Positions 8,592 to 16,490 of a DNA stretch of 64,000 bases are shown piece by piece. The stretch is from an uncultured Fibrobacter sp. (GTDB lineage: Bacteria; Fibrobacterota; Fibrobacteria; Fibrobacterales; Fibrobacteraceae), in NCBI RefSeq assembly GCF_900316465.1, contig NZ_ONDD01000007.1, positions 65,695 to 129,694 of the forward strand, given 5' to 3'. Both the position numbers and the translations under genes were made by a program. The notes below the pieces were generated by a model, which saw nothing but the letters and a program-made list of their open reading frames with translations, ran no database searches and was not told the origin of the DNA. Positions within the stretch are counted from its first letter, which is position 1. Each line of letters starts with the position of its first letter.

Positions 8592-9748
8592 TTGAGGACA
8601 TTTCAGAAAAACGCTGGTTCATGGGCAAAGGCCGCCCCATCCATTCTATCGAAAAACTCGACAGTTTACCCCTCGGCGGCACAAAAGTTTCGATTGTTCA
8701 AGTCCTTTTTGAAAACGGCGAACGAGATTACTACTGCGTCATCGAAGACGAATCCAAAATAGGCGCGGTACTCGCCGAATACTTCGGCCCAAAATTTCCA
8801 AAAGAAACCTTGCTGCACGCACAACCCCTGAATGCAGAGCAAAGCAATTCCGCTTTCTACTCCAAGGGTGAATTCTTTTTCAAACTGTACCGCCGTTTGC
8901 AAGTCGGCGAACACCCCGAAGCAGAAATTCTCAAGCACCTGAGCCAAAAAACGGCGCAAGGGCTCCCCAAAATCGCCCCGGATTTCTATAGCGATTTCAG
9001 CTACACAAAAGACGGCGAAACACGAACCCTCGGGATTCTCGAAGAACACATTCCTGACGCACAGAATGCTTGGGATTTGATGGTCCGCACACCAAATGAG
9101 ATAACGCAATCCGGCAGCCAGATTTTTTTTGCAGACGCAGCATTCGAACTCGGGCGCACGACCGCCCAAATGCACAAGGCGCTCAAAGATCTAGAAGGCA
9201 CGCCCGCGCAGGCCGAAGAAATTCCCTTCGACAAGCTCATCGGGCTCTTGAAGGCAAACGGGAAAGATGACCTCGTGCCGATTATTCAGAAAAAGCAATT
9301 CCTTTTCCAACAAAAAAAGGAGATCCCGGATTTAATCCGGGATGACAAGCAGAATGCAAGAGCACTCACACCGCAGCGTATTCACGGAGATTATCACTTA
9401 GGGCAGTTGCTTTATAAAGACGGCAAGTTTATCGTGCTGGACTTCGAAGGCGAACCCACCCGCACTCTGAAATACAGGCGCAGACTCCGCTCCCCCGCCG
9501 CCGACATAGCCGGCATGCTCCGCAGCTTCGCCTATGCCAGCGCCGTCCGCGGCGAAAAAGAATTCGAGCAAGTCACGGCCGAAGCCTTTTTGCAAGGCTA
9601 CAGCCGTGAATCCGGCATTTCTGTATCGCAATTAAAAGAAGAGGCCTCGCCCTATGTACTGGGCAAGGCCATCTACGAAGCTTGTTACGAGCTGGAATTC
9701 CGACCCGACTGGTTCTGGATTCCAGAACGGGCGATTACAGCACCGTAA
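8588..9748 (+). CDS. Maltokinase-like phosphotransferase
   Basis: Resembles Mak/TreS-linked maltokinases, which make maltose 1-phosphate with ATP for GlgE-type glucan synthesis. Visible features: N-terminal RWFMGKGR, catalytic-loop RIHGDYHLGQ (H266, D268), metal-binding DFEGEP (D285), then SPAADIAGMLRSFAYA and a C-terminal LEFRPDWFWIP block, all typical of the family. At 386 residues it is shorter than usual maltokinases. Residues about 241-258 are encoded by a palindromic repeat inserted in frame just before the catalytic loop (see 9317-9347). A glycogen or trehalose partner gene is not in the window, so the precise substrate is uncertain. Confidence 0.78.
   Translation: MIEDISEKRWFMGKGRPIHSIEKLDSLPLGGTKVSIVQVLFENGERDYYCVIEDESKIGAVLAEYFGPKFPKETLLHAQPLNAEQSNSAFYSKGEFFFKLYRRLQVGEHPEAEILKHLSQKTAQGLPKIAPDFYSDFSYTKDGETRTLGILEEHIPDAQNAWDLMVRTPNEITQSGSQIFFADAAFELGRTTAQMHKALKDLEGTPAQAEEIPFDKLIGLLKANGKDDLVPIIQKKQFLFQQKKEIPDLIRDDKQNARALTPQRIHGDYHLGQLLYKDGKFIVLDFEGEPTRTLKYRRRLRSPAADIAGMLRSFAYASAVRGEKEFEQVTAEAFLQGYSRESGISVSQLKEEASPYVLGKAIYEACYELEFRPDWFWIPERAITAP
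9317..9347 (+). repeat. Palindromic repeat copy 2, in frame inside maltokinase gene
   Basis: AAGGAG followed by a perfect 9-bp inverted repeat (ATCCCGGAT / ATCCGGGAT, 3-base loop, 9323-9343) and GACA. It matches the consensus of the intergenic copies but is translated (KKEIPDLIRDDKQNARA) without breaking the reading frame. Confidence 0.8.
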
Positions 9749-9760
9749 TTTTTTACGGAG

Positions 9761-9913
9761 CTAATTTTCTTCTAGATCAAGCCACACATTTTCATCATCA
9801 CAATTATCGCAGTTATCACAAGTGGATGCACAAAGCACCCTTTCATGTTCAAATTCCAGCACGGTCATCTGCGGTTTTAAATATTCTTTTTTCTGTTCGA
9901 TTTTAATATTCAT
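9761..9913 (-). CDS. 50-residue acidic Cys-rich peptide
   Basis: An open frame below the usual length cutoff, 9 bases after the stop of the beta-helix protein gene and preceded by an AGGGGTG ribosome site. The N-terminal half (YLKPQMTVLEFEHERVL) follows the K/Y-x-x-P-x-M-x-V-x-x-F-E pattern of small peptides often found in Bacteroidota and Fibrobacter genomes. The C-terminal half has four cysteines in a C-x3-C-x2-C-x2-C array among Asp/Asn residues. It could be a metal-binding or processed peptide; no function is established to my knowledge. No modifying enzyme gene is adjacent. Confidence 0.65.
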   Translation of the reverse strand: MNIKIEQKKEYLKPQMTVLEFEHERVLCASTCDNCDNCDDENVWLDLEEN

Positions 9914-9922
9914 TGTGCACCC

Positions 9923-11509
9923 CTACTTTTTAATGACCTTTTTGCCATAGTATGCACCACGAGCCGTGGGTGCGCCATTCAATTTGCGACCCTTCAAGTC
10001 ATAGTCACGTTTCATCTGGAACAACTCGCCAGTGCGGGTATTCATGCGCCCCACAAATGTTGTGTGTTCACCATCTTCATCATCATCAATCAGTTCAACA
10101 TCTATTATTTCCGGGATATCAGAAATAATTGCGGATTCACCAAACGCGGCAGGACGAGGACTTGGACTAGAGCAAACAATTTTAACATCGGCATCTTTTT
10201 TACGGAAGTACGCACGCATTGCCGGAGCCGTAGAAGAGGTTGAAACCTTTCCAAACTTACCTTGCAAATCGCCTTCTCCAAACAGGGCGTAATAAAGGTT
10301 TACATTGGCATCGTCTTTCCACGTTCTGTATGAATAATTACCCGCAAAAAGCCAATTTCCTGATTCCCCCCAAACTTCATTGTTTCCACTCGTTTGGAAA
10401 GTAGCCTTATCACCTTTCAAATCAATATTCAAACTTGTATCACCTGCTTTCACTACAACTATATAAGGCGTATTTGCTGCAGGACGATTTCCGTCACCAA
10501 TATATTTCATTTTCGCCCTCCACTGGCAACCATCCTGCACGACAGTTCTTAAACCATAGAACTTCGCATTAAATGTCGCATTGTCAGGCAAGGTAAAGGG
10601 CAATATCGTTGTCGCAGGAAGGCCCCTGTTGTCAAATTCGCGTTGATATTCAATAGAGCCAACTTCAATAGCTTCGGGAATATTTACAGTAGCCGAACCA
10701 CTATAGTTACCATCAATAATGGCCTTATCACCAACAAACACAACAGGAGCATAAGGCATCAACAGTTTACCCTTAATAGCTGAAGATGTTAACGTACCTT
10801 CGTATTTATTAGCGGATTCATCTTTAAGTGCCTTACCCGAAACTACAGAAACAGAGCCAGAGTAACTACTGACATAAATATTATCCGTAAGATTTCTCCA
10901 ACCAAGAGTTATAGTACCGGAACTAGCTAAACTACAGCCAGATTTAATACCATGATAACTACTTCCACCAGTGGTCACTGCATAAACTGAACCACCATTA
11001 ATGGTAACGTCATGAGTAGCACAGATAGCATCTGTACCACTAGTGGTTGCATTAATTATGCCACCATTGACCGTTAGACTACTAACGTAAAAAGCCCTTC
11101 CATCAGGATCAAACGAAATAGAAAGAATGCCATCTTTTTTTCCGGACTGGTTAAGATTCATCGAACCAGTCTGTTCCCTTTGTCCATAAATCGTGACATT
11201 AGTAGCCTCAATGAGATTTGTTTTGCTACCACTCACATTTAGTGATGCGCCATCGGCAAGGATAAAATAGAGGTTTCCGCTTGACTTCAGCTGACTTGTA
11301 TAGCTTAGGCTACCTTCAACCACATACCAACCACCAGAAGATAAACTACTAATATTCGTATTAGTATCTAATACGGTGCAATCATGCGTTTTTTCCTTTC
11401 CATCCTCATCAATGTAGGATACAGATTTAGTCGCACCCCAGCTATTCGCAGCCATCAACAGGGCAACAGGCAAAGCCAGTCCCACCCTCATTTTTGCATT
11501 TTTATTCAT
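9923..11509 (-). CDS. Secreted beta-helix surface protein with C-terminal sorting-like tail
   Basis: 528 residues with a signal peptide (about 1-26). Residues about 80-230 hold repeated N-G-G-x-I/V strand motifs (LTVNGGIINATTSGTDAICA, VTINGGSVYAVTTGG) typical of right-handed beta-helix carbohydrate-binding proteins. The end (YDLKGRKLNGAPTARGAYYG) resembles the C-terminal domain that directs type IX secretion in Bacteroidota and Fibrobacter; this role is inferred. It is followed by the 50-residue Cys-rich peptide gene in what looks like a two-gene operon. A queA terminator lies upstream. Ligand unknown; polysaccharide binding is plausible in a fibre degrader. Confidence 0.72.
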   Translation of the reverse strand: MNKNAKMRVGLALPVALLMAANSWGATKSVSYIDEDGKEKTHDCTVLDTNTNISSLSSGGWYVVEGSLSYTSQLKSSGNLYFILADGASLNVSGSKTNLIEATNVTIYGQREQTGSMNLNQSGKKDGILSISFDPDGRAFYVSSLTVNGGIINATTSGTDAICATHDVTINGGSVYAVTTGGSSYHGIKSGCSLASSGTITLGWRNLTDNIYVSSYSGSVSVVSGKALKDESANKYEGTLTSSAIKGKLLMPYAPVVFVGDKAIIDGNYSGSATVNIPEAIEVGSIEYQREFDNRGLPATTILPFTLPDNATFNAKFYGLRTVVQDGCQWRAKMKYIGDGNRPAANTPYIVVVKAGDTSLNIDLKGDKATFQTSGNNEVWGESGNWLFAGNYSYRTWKDDANVNLYYALFGEGDLQGKFGKVSTSSTAPAMRAYFRKKDADVKIVCSSPSPRPAAFGESAIISDIPEIIDVELIDDDEDGEHTTFVGRMNTRTGELFQMKRDYDLKGRKLNGAPTARGAYYGKKVIKK

Positions 11510-11592
11510 TTTAAAGCTCCCCTTTCAGCATAAGCTGAAAATTTTCTTACGCAAATATTACTTTAACAACGGGTTCCCGTCAAGGTTATAGC

Positions 11593-11634
11593 AAAAAAAG
11601 CCGGTCCCCAACACGGGAAAACCGACTTTTTTTT
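11593..11634. terminator. Bidirectional Rho-independent terminator
   Basis: Hairpin with AGCCGGTCCCC / GGGAAAACCGACT arms (imperfect) flanked by an A-run on the left and a T-run on the right. On the minus strand it ends the gltX-BON-WYL-queA operon. Confidence 0.75.
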
Positions 11635-11657
11635 ATGAATTGTTTTTACAGAAAACG

Positions 11658-12713
11658 TTAAAGAATCAGCATTCCATCGCCGTAGCTGAAAAGCTTCATC
11701 TTGTTTTCAACCGCCATTTTGTAGGCTTCGAGGGTATTTTCGCGGCCATAGAAGGCGGACACCAGCAAGATGAGGCTACTCTTGGGCCAGTGGAAATTGG
11801 TCAGCAAGCCATCCACAATCTTGTAGCGGTAACCCGGATAGAAGAACGCATGGGTCACGCCCTTCTGCGCTTTCACAATACCGTTGGCGTCGGCAATCGT
11901 TTCGACGACACGCGTACTCGTGGTACCCACCGTTACAATGCGGCCACCTTCGCGCTTGGCCTTGTTAATGATGTCGGCGTTTTCCTTGGTGAGCTCGTAA
12001 TGTTCGCCATGCATCTTGTGCTGGGTAAAGTCTTCCACCGAGATATTCTGGAAGGTTCCCGGGCCCACATGCAGCGTGACTTCAGCAACGTAAACGCCCT
12101 TCGCCTTCAAGGCCTCGAGCATTTCTTCGCTAAAGTGCAAGCTCGCCGTCGGAGCGGCCACGGCACCGGAATACTTCGCAAAAATCGTCTGGTAAGCCTT
12201 CTTGTCATCTTCATCATCGGGGCGATCAATGTAAGGCGGGAGCGGCACGTGGCCTTCGCGATTCATCACCGCTTCGAGTTCCACCGGAGTCACTGCAAAA
12301 CGCAGCACGCGAGCGCCGTCTTCCTTGATGTCTTCGACAACCGTCTTGACGCCAGCAATATCAAGTTCGCGACCAATCTTGAAAGCCTTACCCGGGCGAA
12401 CTTGCGCCTCGTAGCGGGCAGAGCCATCTTCGGCGGGAATTAAAGCCTGCACCAAAAGCGTTTCGACTTCGCCGCCGTGTAAGGTATGGCCGTAAAGTCG
12501 GGCCGGAATCACCTTCGTGTTATTCACGACCAGGCAATCGCCCGGCTTGAACAAATCCACAATTTCAGGAGCCTTCAGAATGTGGCGTTCACCGCCATCC
12601 TTTGGGCAATGCAGAATACGGGTTTTCCCCTTGCCCGCCGTGCGGCTAGCAATCAGTTCCTTGGGGAATTCAAAATTATAGTCAGAAAGATTATGCGATT
12701 CCATTTTAGGCAT
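11658..12713 (-). CDS. queA: S-adenosylmethionine:tRNA ribosyltransferase-isomerase
   Basis: QueA transfers and isomerises the ribosyl part of SAM onto 7-aminomethyl-deazaguanine in tRNA to make epoxyqueuosine. The 351 residues carry family blocks such as LVVNNTKVIPARLYG, HVPLPPYIDRPD, TASLHFSEEML, HVGPGTFQ and TTSTRVVET, and the length is normal. Its first ATG overlaps the stop of the upstream WYL gene by 8 bases; an internal ATG at 12704 (MESHNLSDY) is an equally good start. Last gene of the gltX operon, ending at a clear terminator. Confidence 0.96.
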   Translation of the reverse strand: MPKMESHNLSDYNFEFPKELIASRTAGKGKTRILHCPKDGGERHILKAPEIVDLFKPGDCLVVNNTKVIPARLYGHTLHGGEVETLLVQALIPAEDGSARYEAQVRPGKAFKIGRELDIAGVKTVVEDIKEDGARVLRFAVTPVELEAVMNREGHVPLPPYIDRPDDEDDKKAYQTIFAKYSGAVAAPTASLHFSEEMLEALKAKGVYVAEVTLHVGPGTFQNISVEDFTQHKMHGEHYELTKENADIINKAKREGGRIVTVGTTSTRVVETIADANGIVKAQKGVTHAFFYPGYRYKIVDGLLTNFHWPKSSLILLVSAFYGRENTLEAYKMAVENKMKLFSYGDGMLIL

Positions 12714-13689
12714 CCATCTCAGCGAGAGCCTTTTTCAACAACTGTTTTACGTCTTCTTTAAGCGAAGCCGGTTTCAAAATGCGAACATCGCCCGCAACGC
12801 CCATCAACCAGGTCTTGAAATCCGGCGTAATGCGAAGCTTCATGTCCACGATCATATTTTTGTTCTTGTCGTAGCGCTTGGAAATTTCAGGATTGAAATG
12901 CGAACGTTCAAACTGCGTTTGCAACCACTTATTACGAATTTCAAGCGAAATGTCTTCGGGTTTGCCCGTGCCTGTATACTTGCCAAATGCGTACTTGTAA
13001 TGCATGGCTGCATCAAAAACAAACTTAGGCATGGCATGGTTTGTTTCTTGCACATTCTTGATCTGTTCAAAAAGGTAATTCTTGAAAGTCTGATTACCCT
13101 TTTCGTCTTCTTCGCCAGCAATCAGGTACAAGGTATCCACGCGCATAATCACCTTGACCGGGTTCACTTCCTTGGTTTCTTCAGCAACTCCGGAATGGTC
13201 CGTGGCATGGCTATACTGGATCTTGATTGCAAAACCTTCGTGAATGGCCTTGAGCACACGATTCACCATGGTATCTTGCAACTTGTCGTCGCTGAACGGG
13301 CCGTAATCAAGCACATAGTCCGGGTCCGTCGAAATCGCATCGGGCTTAAAGTCTTCAGGATTCGTCGTCTGCATAGTCTTGATGACTTTATCCAAAAGCT
13401 TGACCGTCTTGATTTCAGGGGCGGCATTTGCAGGCAAGTTCTTCTTGATTTTTTCAAGCTGCTTTACGACTTCTTGATTAAAATTCGCTTCTTTATCGGT
13501 CTGGATAATGTAGAAGGTTTCACCGTTTTCCTTGAACTTACGGAGGCCACAATTTTCTTCGCTAATCACTTCCAAATGGCGGAAAATGGTACGCGGACCA
13601 CAACCCATCAGACGAGCCAAGTCATTCACCGTCTGCTTGACTTTCAGCTTGTTTTTAATTGCGTTAATTTTTTCGTAACCGGTAGCCAT
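12706..13689 (-). CDS. WYL-domain transcriptional regulator
   Basis: 327 residues: an N-terminal winged helix-turn-helix (about 1-65; VNDLARLMGCGPRTIFRHLEV), a linker, and a WYL-type sensor core (about 145-235; AIKIQY, VDTLYLIAG) with a C-terminal WCX-like part. WYL regulators sense nucleic acid or nucleotide ligands and control DNA repair, defence or phage genes. A perfect AGGAGG (plus 13695-13700) lies 5 bases before the ATG at 13689 and fixes the start; a GTG further upstream would overlap that ribosome site. No defence genes are adjacent; it sits in a tRNA-related operon. Confidence 0.88.
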   Translation of the reverse strand: MATGYEKINAIKNKLKVKQTVNDLARLMGCGPRTIFRHLEVISEENCGLRKFKENGETFYIIQTDKEANFNQEVVKQLEKIKKNLPANAAPEIKTVKLLDKVIKTMQTTNPEDFKPDAISTDPDYVLDYGPFSDDKLQDTMVNRVLKAIHEGFAIKIQYSHATDHSGVAEETKEVNPVKVIMRVDTLYLIAGEEDEKGNQTFKNYLFEQIKNVQETNHAMPKFVFDAAMHYKYAFGKYTGTGKPEDISLEIRNKWLQTQFERSHFNPEISKRYDKNKNMIVDMKLRITPDFKTWLMGVAGDVRILKPASLKEDVKQLLKKALAEMDA

Positions 13690-13698
13690 AGGCACCTC

Positions 13699-14937
13699 CT
13701 AAACAATTCTTAAACGGTTTTCAATGGACGTCGTCTTCACATTCTTAAGGAGCGTCGCAAAGGCAAGTTCCCTTTGCAACAGAGAAGTCACGCTTCCTTC
13801 CAACAAATATCTGCGGTTATTGCAAGATATTCTAACGTTTGCGCCACGTAAAAAAGAACTCGCCGCAATTTCCGATTCCACCTTTTGGCAAATATCTACG
13901 TTTATCGGGTCGTAGACTTCTGTCACCAAGCAAATCAAGTCGCGTACGCCCGGAATTTCGGCCAAGCGATTGTCCAAGTCCTTGGGGCGTTCGTTTTCGT
14001 AGCAAAAAGCCTCAACCTGCACTCTTCCATCTTGCACATGCACCTTGCAATCGAACAAGCGAGTCGTCGAAGAATCCAACTGGTCGTACACAGATTTTTC
14101 AATCTGCTCATCAGTCATAAACGGCGGCACCACCACGCGGGTAAAGTCCACGCAACCGCGCACCTTGGGTATAGCGTTCACACACTTTACCACTGCCCGC
14201 TGGATAGACAGATTCTTGACAAGGCCATTCAGGTAAATAATGCCCTGCCCCGCTTCTATCGAAATCTTGTCGCAATGTTCCGGGAACACCTGGGCAAGTT
14301 TGCTCTGTACTGTTGCACACAGCTTTTCGTTCGACAGGTTCTGCGCCAACGGCGGGAGCGTAATAAACACCAGCGTATGGTCTTTCAGCAAAACTGCGAG
14401 TTTATCTTTTTCGCCATCGTTCACCAAGCCAACGGCCACACCGAACTGATTGCGAATGGCATGATAAATGCAATCACCCAAAAGCGTCTGCGCACTCTGA
14501 ATCGGCAACAGGCGATAGCCTTCGGGAGACTCTTCGTCTTCTATCACGACTCTCGGTTTTTCAATTCTTTGATAAGGACCGCCATCATAAGTGACGATTA
14601 AAATCAACTTATCGGGAGTCTGGAATATGCTCTTGACAAATCCAGGTTTGGGCGTGCCTTTAAAATAGACCCAATCGCCCGCCTTGATGCGGTTGTAGCC
14701 GTAAATTTTGGTGTAGTCGCGATTGACATATTCCTTGTTGCAAAAAACGAACTCGTTCGAAAAAGCGACAAACATGGTGCCGCAAGATTCACAACAACAT
14801 AAAAGAGGAATATGCGGGTCCATTCCCCCAAAGGTTGAATACGTCTCGCGGGCAAATATGCCGTGTTCCACTACCTTCTGGCAGCGTCGGCAAAAAAGCC
14901 TCTGAGAGTACAATCTGTGAGGGAACTGTTCGCGCAT
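13699..14937 (-). CDS. Zinc-ribbon plus BON-like domain protein
   Basis: 412 residues, no signal peptide. The N-terminus has two Cys pairs (CRRCQKVV at about 16-19 and CCCESCG at about 47-53) forming a likely zinc ribbon. Residues about 85-150 look like a small beta domain (GDWVYFKGTPKPGFVKSIF). The C-terminal part repeats a V-K-C-V/I-x-x-V-R-G-hhD pattern, as in BON domains (residues about 215-265, 285-340, 350-410). BON domains bind lipid or mediate contacts; a cytoplasmic copy with a zinc ribbon is unusual. It lies 10 bases after gltX. Specific role unknown. Confidence 0.7.
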   Translation of the reverse strand: MREQFPHRLYSQRLFCRRCQKVVEHGIFARETYSTFGGMDPHIPLLCCCESCGTMFVAFSNEFVFCNKEYVNRDYTKIYGYNRIKAGDWVYFKGTPKPGFVKSIFQTPDKLILIVTYDGGPYQRIEKPRVVIEDEESPEGYRLLPIQSAQTLLGDCIYHAIRNQFGVAVGLVNDGEKDKLAVLLKDHTLVFITLPPLAQNLSNEKLCATVQSKLAQVFPEHCDKISIEAGQGIIYLNGLVKNLSIQRAVVKCVNAIPKVRGCVDFTRVVVPPFMTDEQIEKSVYDQLDSSTTRLFDCKVHVQDGRVQVEAFCYENERPKDLDNRLAEIPGVRDLICLVTEVYDPINVDICQKVESEIAASSFLRGANVRISCNNRRYLLEGSVTSLLQRELAFATLLKNVKTTSIENRLRIV

Positions 14938-14947
14938 GTTTTACGGT

Positions 14948-16420
14948 TTACTTCATGAGCGGCATCGCCACATCCATGCGGCGGAGCACTTCTTCTTTAC
15001 CGATAAGTTCAAACATTTCCCACAGGCCTGGGCCAGCGGTAACGCCAGACACAGCAAGACGCGGGGCACCCACGAGTTCACCGACCTTGTGGCCGCAACG
15101 TTCGGCGAGGTCGTAGAAACCCTTTTCGATAACCGGAGTTTTGAAGTCTTCGATGGAGGCGAGCATGTCGCGCACGAGTGTCGCCACTTCCTTGGAGCCT
15201 TCGCCGAAGTGTTTCTTGACACCCTTTTCGTCGTAGGTGGTCGGAGCGACAAAGAAGTACACGGCCATGTCGGCCAGGTCCTGCACAAAGTGGGCACGCG
15301 GCTTGAGCTGCTTCACGATTTCGTCGAGGCGAGCTTCCGGTTCCTTGGAAAGGTCGATACCCTTCGCGGCAAGGCCTTCCTTCATGATACCCTTAAGCAT
15401 GCCGTCATCGCACAGGTGAATATGCTGGCCGTTCATCCACTGCAGCTTCTTTTCGTCGAAACTTGCGGACTTCGGGTTGATGCGTTCGAGCGTAAAGCTG
15501 TCGACCATTTCCTTGATGGTCATGACTTCGCGGTCATCGCCCGGGTTCCAGCCGAGGAGAGCGAGGTAGTTCACGAGTGTTTCGGGCAGGTAGCCAAGGT
15601 CACGGAAATCACCCACAGAGGCAGCGCCCTTGCGCTTGGAAAGCTTACCGCCGTTCTTGTCGAGAATCACCGGCAAGTGGCACCATACGGGCGGCTGCCA
15701 GCCAAAGGCCTTGTAAAGGAGTTCGTGCTTCGGCGTGGAGCTGATCCATTCGTCGCCACGGAGCACGTGAGTCGTACCCATCAGGTGGTCGTCCACGACG
15801 CTTGCAAAGTGATAAGTCGGATAACCGTCGCGTTTGATAAGCACGAGGTCGTCCAGAAGTTCATTCTGGTAGCTAATGTGGCCGCGGATCATGTCATCGA
15901 ATTCGGTGACGCCGGTTTCGGGAACCTTGAAGCGAATCACTGCCTTTTCGCCGGCAGCGATGCGGGCTTCGGCTTCTTCGCGGCTGATGTTGCGGCAATG
16001 ACGGTCGTAACCAGTGACCGGCACATGAGACTTTTCCTGTTCGGCGCGGACTTCCTGCAGGCGTTCTTCGGAGCAGAAGCAGTAGTAGGCATAGCCTGCA
16101 TCCAGAAGCTTCTTAATTTCGCGGTGGTAGATGTCCAGACGTTCGCTCTGGAAGTACGGACCGCAGTCACCTTCGCAACCCGGACCTTCGTCCCACTGCA
16201 GGCCCAACCACTTAAGGTCGCGCATCAAGTCGTGCAATGCAGTTTCGTTATAGCGTTTGCGGTCGGTATCTTCGATACGCAGGTAGAACGTACCGCCCAT
16301 GTGTTTCGCAAAAAAGTAGTTGTAAATAGCGGTACGCGCACCGCCCACATGCAAGTAGCCCGTAGGACTGGGAGCAAAACGGACACGGACGGGACGATTA
16401 GAATTGCAATTTTCGCACAT
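14948..16420 (-). CDS. gltX: Glutamyl-tRNA synthetase
   Basis: Charges tRNA-Glu (and possibly tRNA-Gln). Class I signatures are present: FAPSPTGYLHVGGART (HIGH motif at residues 24-27) and KLSKRKG (near 257). The start at 16420 is chosen because an AGAGGA ribosome site precedes it; upstream in-frame codons lack one. The product is 490 residues, a normal length. First gene of the operon gltX - BON protein - WYL regulator - queA. No glutaminyl-tRNA synthetase or gatCAB is visible here, so its specificity cannot be judged. Confidence 0.97.
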   Translation of the reverse strand: MCENCNSNRPVRVRFAPSPTGYLHVGGARTAIYNYFFAKHMGGTFYLRIEDTDRKRYNETALHDLMRDLKWLGLQWDEGPGCEGDCGPYFQSERLDIYHREIKKLLDAGYAYYCFCSEERLQEVRAEQEKSHVPVTGYDRHCRNISREEAEARIAAGEKAVIRFKVPETGVTEFDDMIRGHISYQNELLDDLVLIKRDGYPTYHFASVVDDHLMGTTHVLRGDEWISSTPKHELLYKAFGWQPPVWCHLPVILDKNGGKLSKRKGAASVGDFRDLGYLPETLVNYLALLGWNPGDDREVMTIKEMVDSFTLERINPKSASFDEKKLQWMNGQHIHLCDDGMLKGIMKEGLAAKGIDLSKEPEARLDEIVKQLKPRAHFVQDLADMAVYFFVAPTTYDEKGVKKHFGEGSKEVATLVRDMLASIEDFKTPVIEKGFYDLAERCGHKVGELVGAPRLAVSGVTAGPGLWEMFELIGKEEVLRRMDVAMPLMK

Positions 16421-16490
16421 AGAATCCTCTTTTTGTTTATTCCGTGTCAAAAAATAGCAATTTCAAGAAGAAAGTGTTTTTAACGCCGTG

